DNA of 64,000 nt from Zeus faber. Taxonomy: Eukaryota > Chordata > Actinopteri > Zeiformes > Zeidae. The notes under the pieces are model-generated. The model did not search any database. It was not told where the DNA came from and saw nothing but the letters and a program-made list of their open reading frames with translations. Made by a program: the position numbers and the translations under genes. Position 1 is the first letter of the stretch, and each line of letters begins with the position of its first letter. The stretch is from assembly GCA_960531495.1 (NCBI GenBank), contig OY482860.1:734501-798500 (forward strand), written 5' to 3'. Of the stretch, positions 35,182 through 48,879 are shown one piece after another.

Positions 35182-36151
35182 TCACTTTAAAACAGCTTGT
35201 TATTTCTGAATCAAATAAGAATCCTGAAGGATCGTATCGGCATTAAAACAGAAACTTAAACATTAAATATTTTGATTTTCTTACATTCAAATGTAAAATA
35301 CATTCAAGTTGTTGTTTTTACTGCTGATCTACAAATCATTGCCAAAAGTATACTCCAATTTTGAACAAAGTGTTGGTAATCATACCCTTTGTAGTAATAC
35401 AGTCAACTTTGCAACATATTACCTTTTACCTGATCTTGACCTGTGTAGGAAACCCAACCTAACCTGAAGATGAGCTCCAGTAATATGGGAAGATATGTAT
35501 TTTATATAAAGCTATTTTATATCTAGGTTTTTATTACGTTAAATAAAATAAAGACAAAAGAGCCTTCAAAACCAGTCTGGAATATGATGACAGAAGCACA
35601 ACAAGGCATTCTCAAAAGCCCTGAAGGTACCTCGGCATCTCCATCGTACAGAAGAGGAAACAGCTCGAAACTACAGTCACTCGGCCTCGGTCAGACCAGC
35701 CCTCGAAAACTTAGTTACCCAAGAGGAACGGCACTTGTTGGGAGAAGCTACAGAAACACAAACTGTCTGAGCATGAGACTGAAAATGAGGTATAAATCTA
35801 GCTTAACAGCTAGATATGTAGCACCACAAGGTAGCACCACCACACTGAACAGTTTGGTGGTGGAAGCATGGAACTGGAGACCTTGATGAAAGTGGTTGAT
35901 GGAAAGATGAATGGTGGATTTTTTTTCAAATTGTGTACTTTATGTAGGAGGAAATATGGTCTATGCATTTGACCCATCTTAGTATCTAAGAGCAGAGGGC
36001 TGCAACAGAATGATCAAAACCCAGAGCTGTGATGATAATTTATGTGGAAAACAAAAGGGTTAGGGGCTGATTACTTGAATACTGATTGGAAAACGCACTT
36101 TGATTAATCATGTTAGTATTTTATAAACATCTGTGTGAGAACATGTATATA

Positions 36152-37750
36152 CAGTGGGGCAAAAAAGTATTTAGTCAGCCACCAATTGTGCAAGTTCTCC
36201 CACTTAAAAAGATGAGAGAGGCCTGTTATTTTCATCATACCTCAACTATGAGAGACAAAATGAGAAAAGAAAATCCAGAAAATCACATTGTCTGATTTTT
36301 AAAGAATTTATCTGCAAATTATGGTGGAAAATAAGTATTTGGTCAATAACAAAAGTTCATCTCAATACTTTGTTATATACCCTTTGTTTGCAATGACAGA
36401 GGTCGAACGTTTTCTGTAAGTCTTCACAAGGTTTTCACACACTGTTGCTGGTATTTTGGCCCATTCCTCCATGCAGATCTCCTCTAGAGCAGTGATGTTT
36501 TGGGGCTGTCGCTGGGCAACACAGACTTTCAACTCCCTCCAAAGGTTTTCTATGGGGTTGAGATCTGGAGACTGGCTAGGCCACTCCAGGACCGTGAAAT
36601 GCTTCTTGCGAAGCCACTTCTTCATTGCCCAGGCGGTGTGTTTGGGATCATTGTCATGCTGAAAGACCCAGCCACGTTTCATCTTCAATGCCCTTGCTGA
36701 TGGAAGGAGGTTTTCACTCAAAATCTAACGATACATGGCCCCATTCATTCTTTCCTTTACACGGATCAGTCGTCCTGGTCCCTTTGCAGAAAAACAGACC
36801 CAAAGCATGATGTTTCCACCCCCATGGTTCACAGTAGGTATGGTGTTCTTTGGATGCAACTCAGCTTTCTTTCTCCTCCAAACACGACAAGTTGAGTTTT
36901 TACCAAAAAGTTATATTTTGGTTTTATCTGACCATATGACATTCTCCCAATCCTCTTCTGGATCATCCAAATGCTCTCTAGCAAACTTCAGACAGGCCTG
37001 GACATGTACTGGCTTAAGCAGGGGGACACGTCTGGCACTGCAGGATTTGAGTCCCTGGCGGCGTAGTGTGTTACTGATGGTAGCCTTTGTTACTTTGGTC
37101 CCAGCTCTCTGCAGGTCATTCACTAGGTCCCCCCGTGTGGTTCTGGGATGTTTGCTCACTGTTCTTGTGATCATTTGGACCCCACGGGGTGAGATCTTGC
37201 GTGGAGCCCCAGATCGAGGGAGATTATCAGTGGTCTGGTATGTCTTCCATTTCCTAATAATTGCTCCCACAGTTGATTTCTTCACAACAAGCTGCTTACC
37301 TATTGCAGATTCAGTCTTCCCAGCCTGGTGCAGGTCTACAATTTTGTTTCTGGTGTCCTTTGACAGCTCTTTGGTCTTGGCCATAGTGGAGTTTGGAGTG
37401 TGACTGTTTGAGGTTGTGGACAGGTGTCTTTTATACTGATAACGAGTTCAAACAGGTGCCATTAATACAGGTAAGGAGTGGAGGACAGAGGAGCCTCTTA
37501 AAGAAAAAGTTACAGGTCTGTGAAAGCCAGAAATCTTGCTTGTTTGTAGGTGACCAAATACTTATTTTACCGAGGAATTTACCAATTAATTCATTAAAAA
37601 TCCTACAATGTGATTTCCTGGATTCTTTCCCCCCATTCTGTCTCTCATAGTCGAAGTGTAGCTATGATGAAAATTACAGGCCTCTCTCATCTTTTTAAGT
37701 GGGAGAACTTGCACAATTGGTGGCCGACTAAATACTTTTTTGCCCCACTG
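36152..37750 (-). mobile_element. Complete Tc1-type transposon
   Basis: Inverted repeats start CAGTGGGGCAAAAAAGTATT at 36152 and end with the reverse complement at 37750. Each is flanked by TA (36150-36151 and 37751-37752), the Tc1/mariner target duplication. The length of 1.6 kb is normal for the family. The transposase is on the minus strand. The element lies in the lrrc1 intron between exons 9 and 10. Confidence 0.95.
36362..37384 (-). pseudogene. Tc1 transposase with two premature stops
   Basis: Reading from 37384, [20 protein letters not shown] and [20 protein letters not shown] give the two helix-turn-helix regions. The first catalytic aspartate is in VIWSDKTK, the second in HDNDPKHT, and the glutamate in NPIENLW. 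A TAA follows SDKTKI near 36908, and a TAG follows AMYR near 36726, in the same frame with no shift between. All catalytic residues are retained, but the protein is truncated before the second one. Confidence 0.93.
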
Positions 37751-37754
37751 TATA

Positions 37755-38280
37755 CATATATACATTTACACATAAATTAACCACCACAACAATTTATGTG
37801 GAAACAGGACGACAACAATTTCCACTGCAACACATTTGTTTGGTAGCACCATTATTATTTACCAATATGAGATGTAAAAACAAAAAAATTTAAATTTAAA
37901 TAAAGTCAACATCAATAACCATCCAAGTTATTAACATATAAGAAACAATTGCAATAGTTAATACAGTTAATACAACCCCATCCATTATTTAGTCAGAGCA
38001 GCAAAAAAAAGTCGCCAGATAGAAGAAGAATCTCTTAGTTCCTGTTCTTGGACTGATTAATTTAGACTTGTCTTTGTTGTCTTTATCTATTTAGACTAAC
38101 TATTTAGACTACTATGTTTTAGAATCACCTATTTAGAAGTTTCTGCTCAAGAGTCGTTTGTGATTCCAGCCATTTGCAGTCCTTGACATTTATATAGTTT
38201 ATATATTAACAGAGGAACTTAAAAAGACCAAATCCTTGTGTCGTTATATTATTATGGATTAAATATTAAAAGATGTCTCC
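37755..38280. other. Intron next to Tc1, no feature seen
   Basis: AT-rich intronic sequence with no recognised repeat. Confidence 0.5.
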
Positions 38281-38316
38281 CTTCTGCCGCTTGTGCAGAT
38301 TGTTAAAATGCCGTAC

Positions 38317-38435
38317 CTGCAGCTGGTTCTCTGTCAGCACTAGCTCGGTCAGGTTCTCACAGCTGCCAATGCTATCTGGAAGCTGGATGAGCCGGTTCTG
38401 ATCTGCCTTGAGGATCGAGAGCCGTCCCAGTCTTC
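38317..38435 (-). CDS. lrrc1: lrrc1 exon 9: LRR segment
   Basis: This 119-bp exon encodes RLGRLSILKADQNRLIQLPD and then CENLTELVLTENQLQ. The acceptor is ccttacag and the donor is CTGCAG|gtacgg in phase 0. It reads continuously with the exons on either side and matches the SILKVDQNRL and LTELVLTENQL repeats of human LRRC1. Confidence 0.96.
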
Positions 38436-38739
38436 CTGTAAGGAGAGAAAACACTATATCAGGTACATTCTGTGCAGCAACTGGAGAAATTATGGAATTC
38501 ATCTCCTTAATCCCTTTTAATTCAAGTTGAAAAGGGTCAAATAAATATCCCAATACACCAGCCATGGAACACCACTGTGTTTTCAGTAGTGTTCATGAAT
38601 GTTAATGTAGGTCTCTGTTGTGCAAACATCTCAGTTCTAACTCCGGGGACAAAAAGCACAAATTTGATAAAGAAGAGCTTTTCTTCCCCATTTCCCAGCA
38701 GCTATGTCAGTCAGATAGAGAGATACACAGAGAGATACA

Positions 38740-38762
38740 CACACAGAGACAGAGAGAGAGAT

Positions 38763-38835
<73 letters not shown>

Positions 38836-38855
38836 CAGAGAGACAGAGAGATAGA

Positions 38856-38886
<31 letters not shown>

Positions 38887-38895
38887 CGCGAGAGA
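38740..38895. repeat. (AG)n with interspersed (ACAG)/(ATAG)
   Basis: A long purine-rich microsatellite on the plus strand. The RERERE and SLSLSL frames through it are artefacts. Confidence 0.97.
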
Positions 38896-38959
38896 GAGAT
38901 TCACCCCCAGGGAAATGCAGCGTCAGCAACAGCTTAAATTGTAATTTAAAAAAATTGAA

Positions 38960-41815
<2,856 letters not shown>

Positions 41816-41820
41816 CTTAC

Positions 41821-41895
41821 TGCAGGTATTTCGGCCAATTGGTTTCCGTCCAGCCACAGGTCCCTCAGGCTAACAAGGCAGCCTATTGTCTGCGG
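41821..41895 (-). CDS. lrrc1: lrrc1 exon 7: LRR segment
   Basis: This 75-bp exon, phase 0 at both ends, encodes PQTIGCLVSLRDLWLDGNQL and AEIPA. The acceptor ends in gtag and the donor is GCA|gtaagc. The LRDLWLDGNQL core is diagnostic of the LAP subfamily. Confidence 0.95.
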
Positions 41896-42242
41896 CTACA
41901 TAGGAGGAAGAAATGCAGAAACGGAGAAAGTGAGAGAGCGAAAGATAAGAGACAGATATAGATGTGGAGTAAAGAAAAAAAAAAGAATGTCTGTTTGAGT
42001 CATCTATTTGGTAGACTCTCTGAGGTACAGAATGATTCAATTAAATTTAAGTGTAACTCAATGGACATTTGTGGGGGAGGATTGTTTCTAAGAAAGAGTT
42101 GCACACTCTTGCAAGGAATCAATTAATTCCTAATGGTACGATTTTAAGTCAGTTATCGGTCTTCATGGGAAACTAATTAACCCCGACGGTACACCAACAA
42201 GGAAATGGGAGAACAAAAATCTTCTGTAAACATCACACTTAC

Positions 42243-42306
42243 CAAACTGTACAGTTCATTGTTTCCCAGATCGAGCTCTTCAAGTCTTTCCAGTTGTGAC
42301 AGTGAA
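42243..42306 (-). CDS. lrrc1: lrrc1 exon 6: LRR segment
   Basis: This 64-bp exon encodes SLSQLERLEELDLGNNELYS plus a leucine and ends in phase 0 at TTTG|gtaagtgt. The LEELDLGNNE core is shared by LANO and Scribble. The preceding acceptor is ttaacag. Confidence 0.95.
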
Positions 42307-42962
42307 CTGTTAATTACGAAAAGAGACAAATTCATTTAAACCGGAAAAATCTGCAAAATCTTTTAGGGGGCTTTAAACTGAATCCGACAAACGACAACAC
42401 AACAACAAACAGGAAGCCTAATTCATTTCTCCGGAGAAGTCGGATTCTGCACGAGAAACACTCCGATACTCTGCGGCTCCAAATTTCCACGTCCAATCGA
42501 GGCTTTGGGACAAGTTCAGATTTTTTAATTCTTGCGACAAATTTTGGATCCGACACTACGATCGGAAGTCACTTTTTTTCATTGGAACTGGATTTAAATT
42601 TAAATAAGTCTGTTCATACAATAATGACATTCAAGTTGGATGTCACCATATTCAGCATTAATAAATCTACTTTTATATTAATAATTTGTACATTGGTTTT
42701 TTGCACTTCACTCACATTCAGTGAAAACGTTAAATGTCCAGACGAGCAAACCACTAATCTGTATAAGAACCAGCTCCGCCGACTTCTAAAACATATTTTG
42801 TGATTTTGCAAAATCCTGACACATGAGCTACCAACGGCGGCCTTAGAGGATGTGGGGGGTTCTGACAGTCAGATCAGTTTTGGGATTCTTTGTGAAGCCA
42901 GCTTTTGGAGGAGGATGGTTAAATATTGTTTAAAAAATTGTAGGCCGTGTTTCAATACTCAC

Positions 42963-43019
42963 TCTGGTAAGAAGGTCAGCATGTTTTCTCTGAGCTCCAG
43001 CGAAACCAGATTAGACAGG
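42963..43019 (-). CDS. lrrc1: lrrc1 exon 5: LRR segment
   Basis: This is the smallest exon, 57 bp, encoding LSNLVSLELRENMLTFLP. The acceptor is gttacag and the donor is CCAGA|gtgagt, phase 2 in and out. The segment is one LRR unit with the usual LxxLxLxxN spacing and matches the LENLASLELRENLL-type repeat of LANO. Confidence 0.95.
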
Positions 43020-43404
43020 CTGTAACGACAAACAGAGCAAAAGGGATCATGGGTAATGTGTAAAACTGGGATACTTAAAAATTAAAAAATTAAATAAAAT
43101 AGCATTTGTCCAGAGCCCAACGGGAAATCTTTCCCCCGCTGGGAGTAGATTTCTGAATCCAGGAAGTCATTTTGAGGCGTAGTGTCACTCTTATCAAAGC
43201 GGTAAACTCCAAGGCAGCATCAACAAAGCCTTCACTTTAAATCAAGTTGCCATGACAGCATTTGGCTTGGATGACCACAGAGTAGGATTTTTGTTCTAAA
43301 AATTGGATGTGTCAAAAGCAAAATGTGTAATACACCATATGCTTAGGGTGCACATAACATCCATATATTTTCTTCTCCGACGGCCAGAAAGCTTTTACAG
43401 TTGG

Positions 43405-43870
43405 AAAGTTCTCATTCAGACATAGATTTTAAAACCTGTGAAAACCTGGCCTGAAGGAGTGTCTCTACAACTGCAGGACTGTTTCCAATGTACCAACTGG
43501 GACCTGTTGTCTGATCAACATGTAGAGGAATACACCTCAACAGTACTCTTCTACATCAGGACCTGTGTTGAAAATGTCACCATCAAACGCATGTGTTTTC
43601 GCAAACAGGAAACCAAACAAAGGAGGTCCAGATCCTTTTGAAGACCCACAAAGCAGCCTTCAGGTCTGGTGACAGAACAGTACGCCAGACAGTATGCCAG
43701 ACACAACCCGAAGAAAGGCATCAAATGTGCAAAGGCCGCATACAAGAAAAAGATTGAGGACCACTTCACCAATAGGGATCCAATGCGTGGATCGTTGCAG
43801 GCAATCAATCCAGCCAATCATCAATTACAGGAGCAACACCCTCAGGCAACAAAGCCTTGCTGGTAAAATA
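43405..43870 (+). mobile_element. Non-LTR retrotransposon fragment (EN-RT linker)
   Basis: The translation reads LQDCFQCTNWDLLSDQHVEE and then ARHNPKKGIKCAKAAYKKKI, the stretch between endonuclease and RT in CR1/Rex-like LINEs, with a stop near 43640. The family level is approximate. It lies in the large lrrc1 intron. Confidence 0.65.
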
Positions 43871-44659
43871 ACTTAATTTTCCTATTCCCACTTTGAGGCA
43901 AAAAGGGTAGCTACACCCCGCAGCTACCACCAATCACGTACTTACCATACAGACACAGGAGGTAAGGCAAATTCTCAGCATTGTGAACGCTGGAATCTCA
44001 TCGGGGGGGGGGCAGTGACGGAGATATTGTTCCCATTACGCACAGTGTTTTTTTGGTTTCATATAACAATAACTCATCTACAATAAAAACACAGACGGTG
44101 AACTTGAACTTGAACCTTTAAAGCCGGGTCACGCAGAGCGTGGGCGTTCACGTAACGTGCAAATCAGTGGGTATTACAATAACAGGATAAAACAGACAAC
44201 GCTTACAAAATGCACAGGGATAACATTTCAATTTGGAATTATAAATAAGGGGAATAATAATTATTTGTTCCATACGCATGTTTCGTTCCATAAGCAGATG
44301 TAAAATAAAATAACCTACATCTAAAATAAAAACACATTTGTTTTGGCGCAGGGATCGTCGGTGTCGTCGGAGCTGCTACTAATCACCATCTATGCCACAC
44401 GCACCACCACATCCAAATCATCCATCTGCTTCCATGCTGTTGCACCACTGCACGCATACATCCACATACTGTACATCCTCTCTATGTGCGCAAGTGTATG
44501 AGCTCTGTCCGTCACTTCCTGTGGTCCCCCAGACGAGGAATACATATGCAATACCATAAAAATATTGCATATGGTGGCAAATATCGTGGTATGGAATATT
44601 ATCAAATATCGGCCCAAGCCTACCACAGAGAGTGTACTGACAATATATTACAATATGAT

Positions 44660-44895
44660 ATTCCAACTGTTAAGCAGCAGACAGAAGAACTTTTCGGAGA
44701 GTCATAAACATAGCCCAGAAAATAATTGGACTTCCCCTGCCCTCAATGGAAGACACTGCCTCTGCAGAGCCAGCAGCAGCTGAAGGATGCTACTCATCCA
44801 TATCATCATCGCTTCTCTCTGCTGCCATCTGGAAGGCGCAAAGGTCTCAAAGACCCGCTCAGAAACACATAGCCCCAGATTAAAAACATTTGGGG
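44660..44895 (+). mobile_element. LINE 3' terminal fragment
   Basis: Frame-shifted pieces read IIGLPLPS and SLLPSGRRKG, the conserved C-terminal motif after RT in many fish LINEs (LLPSGRR). It may be the 3' end of the fragment at 43405 with the RT lost between. Confidence 0.6.
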
Positions 44896-45179
44896 TTGAG
44901 CTACAACCTTTGTTTTATGAATGAAGAACAAGAGTTCTTACTATGCCTTGAGCTAGCGTAACTCTGTACGCAGGCTAACACCTGGCACTGTCAAAACAGC
45001 CTGTGCCAGTGCTGACGCCGTCATGTCGAGACTGTAGGATCTGGCTGACGTGTGTGGTGTAGACCAAGAAGCAGTAGTAAAAATAAAAAAATAAAAAAAT
45101 CTTGAAATCTAGTGCATACCCCCTTGACTGAAACTCCTCATTAAAACAGCCACGAGGTAGCCACATTCCTAGTTGAATA

Positions 45180-47540
45180 TACTTTAATACCCTCTGGGGG
45201 TCAGCCAAAATCTCAGGCCGCCTCGACACTCATGCATAATGGTTAGTAGCCAGGAGAGGTCCCTGGATGGACGCACCCACTGTTTTATAAACCAGCGTTG
45301 CAGGGCTCTCATCCTGAACAGACACAGTGGGACTGTAGCTGAGGCAGCTGCCATCAAGGCCAGCAGGACCATAACCTGACGTGCCCTGGCGACCTTGCAC
45401 AGGGACAGCATGCAAGCAGCAATGGCAACAACCAACCTCCTTGTCGGAATCAGCTGTACACGCATCGACCGCGAGTCTAGATCGAGGCCCAGAGAGACTG
45501 AACAGGAGAACGCAATACTCATATGCCCCGTCCTGAAGGGCAAACCTCATATTTCCTGTGCCTTTCCACGATTGGTATGTGAAAGTAAGCATCTTTCAAA
45601 TCCCCTGATGTAAACCAGTCTCCCCGTCAGATAGATTTGAACAGGTGACTGTGTGTTAAAATTTGAAGCGGGAGCTTTCTCAATGTTTTGTTTAAAATTC
45701 TCATATCGGATTGGTCTCTGAGCGGTCTTTTTTTGTAATAAGGAAATATCTGCTGTAGAAGCCGCAGTTTCTCTCTCTCTCCAGTACCAGGCGAATGCGC
45801 CCTTCTCCAGCAAAGACTGAATCTCCCCTTCCAGGATGGAGGACATTAAGCCCAAGAATTCCATCTGTGAGACTCGAGCGAACACTGGTGGACGCAGGGC
45901 GAACTGCAGTGCATAGCCCTTTAAAACTGTCCTCTCTAGCCAGGGAGAAACTTCTCATACACTCAAGCGGAGAGGCATGGTTTCTGTCAGTGATGGTACC
46001 AGGGCGGATTCGCCCACAAATTGAGCCTCTGGCCACATAATCTGGGCAAGAGGCTCACACCCCTGTTTATGTGTTTGGTGATATTTTCCTTTTGGGCCAT
46101 GACACTCATATCTCTGCGTGGACAGGGGGCCTCGATCAACACACCGGGAAAACACACTTAAGGGAGGGAGGGGAAATAAAGACTATTTTGTGTACATTAA
46201 CTGCACAGCATTCACTGGCACGGGAATTGGTACAGCAGAATGTCTTTTTCATGCTAGAGGTAGAGGCGATAGTCCAGCAGCACCCAGAATCCCCTCTCTG
46301 TAGTGCCTCAGGTCCTCTGCACCTTCCTGCCGCTCACCCCCGAAGCCTGCGGCTGCTTGGGATGGCGGAAAGGATTGCTGTTCCAGCCCTCCATCCCATC
46401 AGCCAAGGCTGGGATGTCTTCTTGGTCGGAGCCGGACAGGAACTGGATCGAACAGGCCCGACACCTTCCCTGGAGCTTCCAGGAGCCTGGTCTTCTCCTC
46501 AGATATCTTAGATAGGTTCAGCCACAGGTGGCACAGTGTCACCACCAAAAACCCCATCACATTGGCCTGTGAGCGAAGACGGTGGCTTTGCACAGTTCCA
46601 CACAGGTCTTGGGGGTTGGCCTTCTACTCCAGGTCCCATAGGAGCCTGGTCTGGTAGGCCTGTAGCAGGCAGATGTTTTGCAGCGCCGCAGCCTGCCCTG
46701 CGACCTTGTATGACATTTCAGCCGAATTTGCCGTCTGCCTGCATGCCCTGGACGGCAATCAAGTTTTTTCAGCGGTGAGAGGGGGGCACAGGTGGACAGC
46801 TACCAGTTCCTGTGGGGGGGTGGGGGGGGTCGTCAGGTATCCCAACTCTGGGCTCAGTTTCCAGTGTCAACCATTGGTTGAACGCCTGGAGAGGGGAGCG
46901 CATCTTGTGGGGAGCGCCCTAAGACGACCTTACCTCCTTGGTGAAATCCTCCAGCACTGGGAGGGGACCTGGGCGGAGAGTCCGATCTCCAGCCTACGTA
47001 AAATATGACCCAGACAGCATGGAGGGAGCCGTGGGTTCGGGGTCTGCCCAAGGGATCCCCAGCTCCAGGAGGCGCAGCAACTTCAGGTGAAACGGCCCCT
47101 GGGAGGCTTTGTGAGCAGCACCATGTGTCCCCTCACCTGGCTCTTCTCCTTCCCCCACCTCCTCCACCTCTGAGCCCCACTGGGCTGTATTGTATGGAAG
47201 TCCTGCAACTCCTGGTGCGTGGCCAACTCCTCCTGATCCACCTGGCACCGATACTAAGGGAGATAGATAGAGGCAGGGGAGCGTGGCCTTGAAACAAGGC
47301 CGAAGGACGGGAGAGCCGATTCCTCCTCTTCGCCCTCCACCATGACGCTCCTAGGCCCTTGGCAGAAGATGTCAGCCCAATGGCAGCAGCAGCACCACCT
47401 CCATGGGCCTGTGCATGGCATAGGCAGCGGACGCACGGCACAGGCAGCAGACGCACAACGGATGAGTATCCCTGCAGGTCATGTGTGCGCTGCAGCCCGC
47501 ACATGCCTTTAAGACTGCAGCAGATATGATTATTTTCCTA
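45180..47540 (-). mobile_element. DIRS1-like retrotransposon fragment
   Basis: The minus strand carries an RT start with FYSRYFLITKKDRSETNPI (about 45720), then MRFALQDGAYEYCVLLFSLS (45500s), and VLLALMAAASATVPLCLFRM (about 45350), in the order found in DIRS-type elements. Frames are shifted between them and the YLDD-type box is lost. Upstream 46.2-47.5 kb is GC-rich, with proline and arginine-rich frames that may be its gag. Terminal repeats were not identified. Confidence 0.7.
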
Positions 47541-47585
47541 ATTTTCTCTGGTCTTTCTTTTCCTAATTTTCACTTCTCAATTTGG

Positions 47586-47815
47586 TGTGGCACGGTGGCG
47601 CAGTGCATTGCACTGCTGCCTCACAGCAAGAAGGTCCTGGGTTAGATTCTTTCCCAAATAGGAGCCTTTCTGTGTGGAGTTTGCATGTTCTCCCCGTGCT
47701 CACATGGGGTTTCCTCCACCTCACGTCAGTAAGGACCCCCACCAAAAAAAGTGTGTGTGTTTGTGCAAGCATGTGTTGTGTTGCGTGACGAATAAAGACT
47801 CTTTCTCTTTCAGTA
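47586..47815 (+). mobile_element. tRNA-like SINE-type repeat
   Basis: It starts GGCACGGTGGCGCAGTGCAT and includes CTGCCTCACAGCAAGAAGGT with a decayed B box (GGGTTAGATTC). The middle holds GTGTGGAGTTTGCATGTTCT, and the tail TGTTGCGTGACGAATAAAGA carries a polyadenylation-like hexamer. The tail recurs at 52195-52240. Confidence 0.75.
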
Positions 47816-48806
47816 ATAGAGGGCTTGCTTCCAACAGTAAGGAGCTGAATAACCAAAGAGGAAGTATGACAGGTGGTGGCCCAGTATATACAGTATACAG
47901 GGGGCGGGCCTCATGTGGCCCAATCATAGCCTGTCAGGGCCGAGTATAGACTTGATTGGTTTAAAAGGGCTTTCAGCATTATTCAGTGGAGCTGTCTGGA
48001 GACAGCTTTAGACATAGTAAGAACTGAAGTTTGAAGTGAAGTAAGACAGCTTTTACCCCAGAGCCATCATTGAACTGAACTCCACAAAACATTGTCCGCT
48101 TAACAAAATCCCCCAACATCATCTCAACACTCCACAGGGCTAAAAACTTGAATAGTATTTCCATACAATGAGGAAATGTGCAATAACATCTGTAAATATT
48201 CGTATATAAAGTGAAATAATATTTATAAAGTGCAATAGCATTTGGTACAACGTACAATATTAGCTTCTGATATGCCACATACCTTGTTTTATCTTTTTAT
48301 CTTTCTATTACAATAATTTATCTGTATGAGCAGGTGTGCATGTGTGGAATGTTAAATGAACTGTTTTAGGAGCTGCAGAGGAATATTTTATTGTACAATG
48401 TGCAATGACAATGAAAACATTCTATGCTATTACCACTTATATCAGCAAAAAACCCCAGATTAAGAGAATCCAGTCGGTGCGTTGTGCTTAATCTAGTGGA
48501 GAGGGATTTCTACAGCGACCGAACAGGGTCACTGTGTCGAGGATTTAAAAAGGCAGAACATCCATTTTTAATATTTTCTTGCTCAATTTGAACGATATGG
48601 TGAGAAACCTTCCTTAAAATTATTTCCAGGTCGCACTGACAACTGACAACCACAGTAACATGTACAGTATTTTTCGCAAAGTTACTTTATCATTTTGCTG
48701 TATTTGTGTATGTTAATCCCATTTGAATAAGGTGGAAGCACCTTAGAAAATAGAGAAAATATTATTAGATAGAAAGAATATATACATACTCTGTGTGAGC
48801 ATATGC

Positions 48807-48811
<5 letters not shown>

Positions 48812-48870
<59 letters not shown>
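48812..48870. repeat. (TA)n microsatellite
   Basis: About 30 TA units in the large lrrc1 intron. Confidence 0.97.
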
Positions 48871-48874
<4 letters not shown>

Positions 48875-48879
48875 CATTT

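Noticed and set aside
35584..35886. A 100-codon plus-strand frame
   Set aside because: No recognisable domain or splice context, antisense inside a lrrc1 intron, and composition like its surroundings.
38577..38929. RERERE and SLSLSL coding frames
   Set aside because: They are translations of the (AG)n microsatellite.
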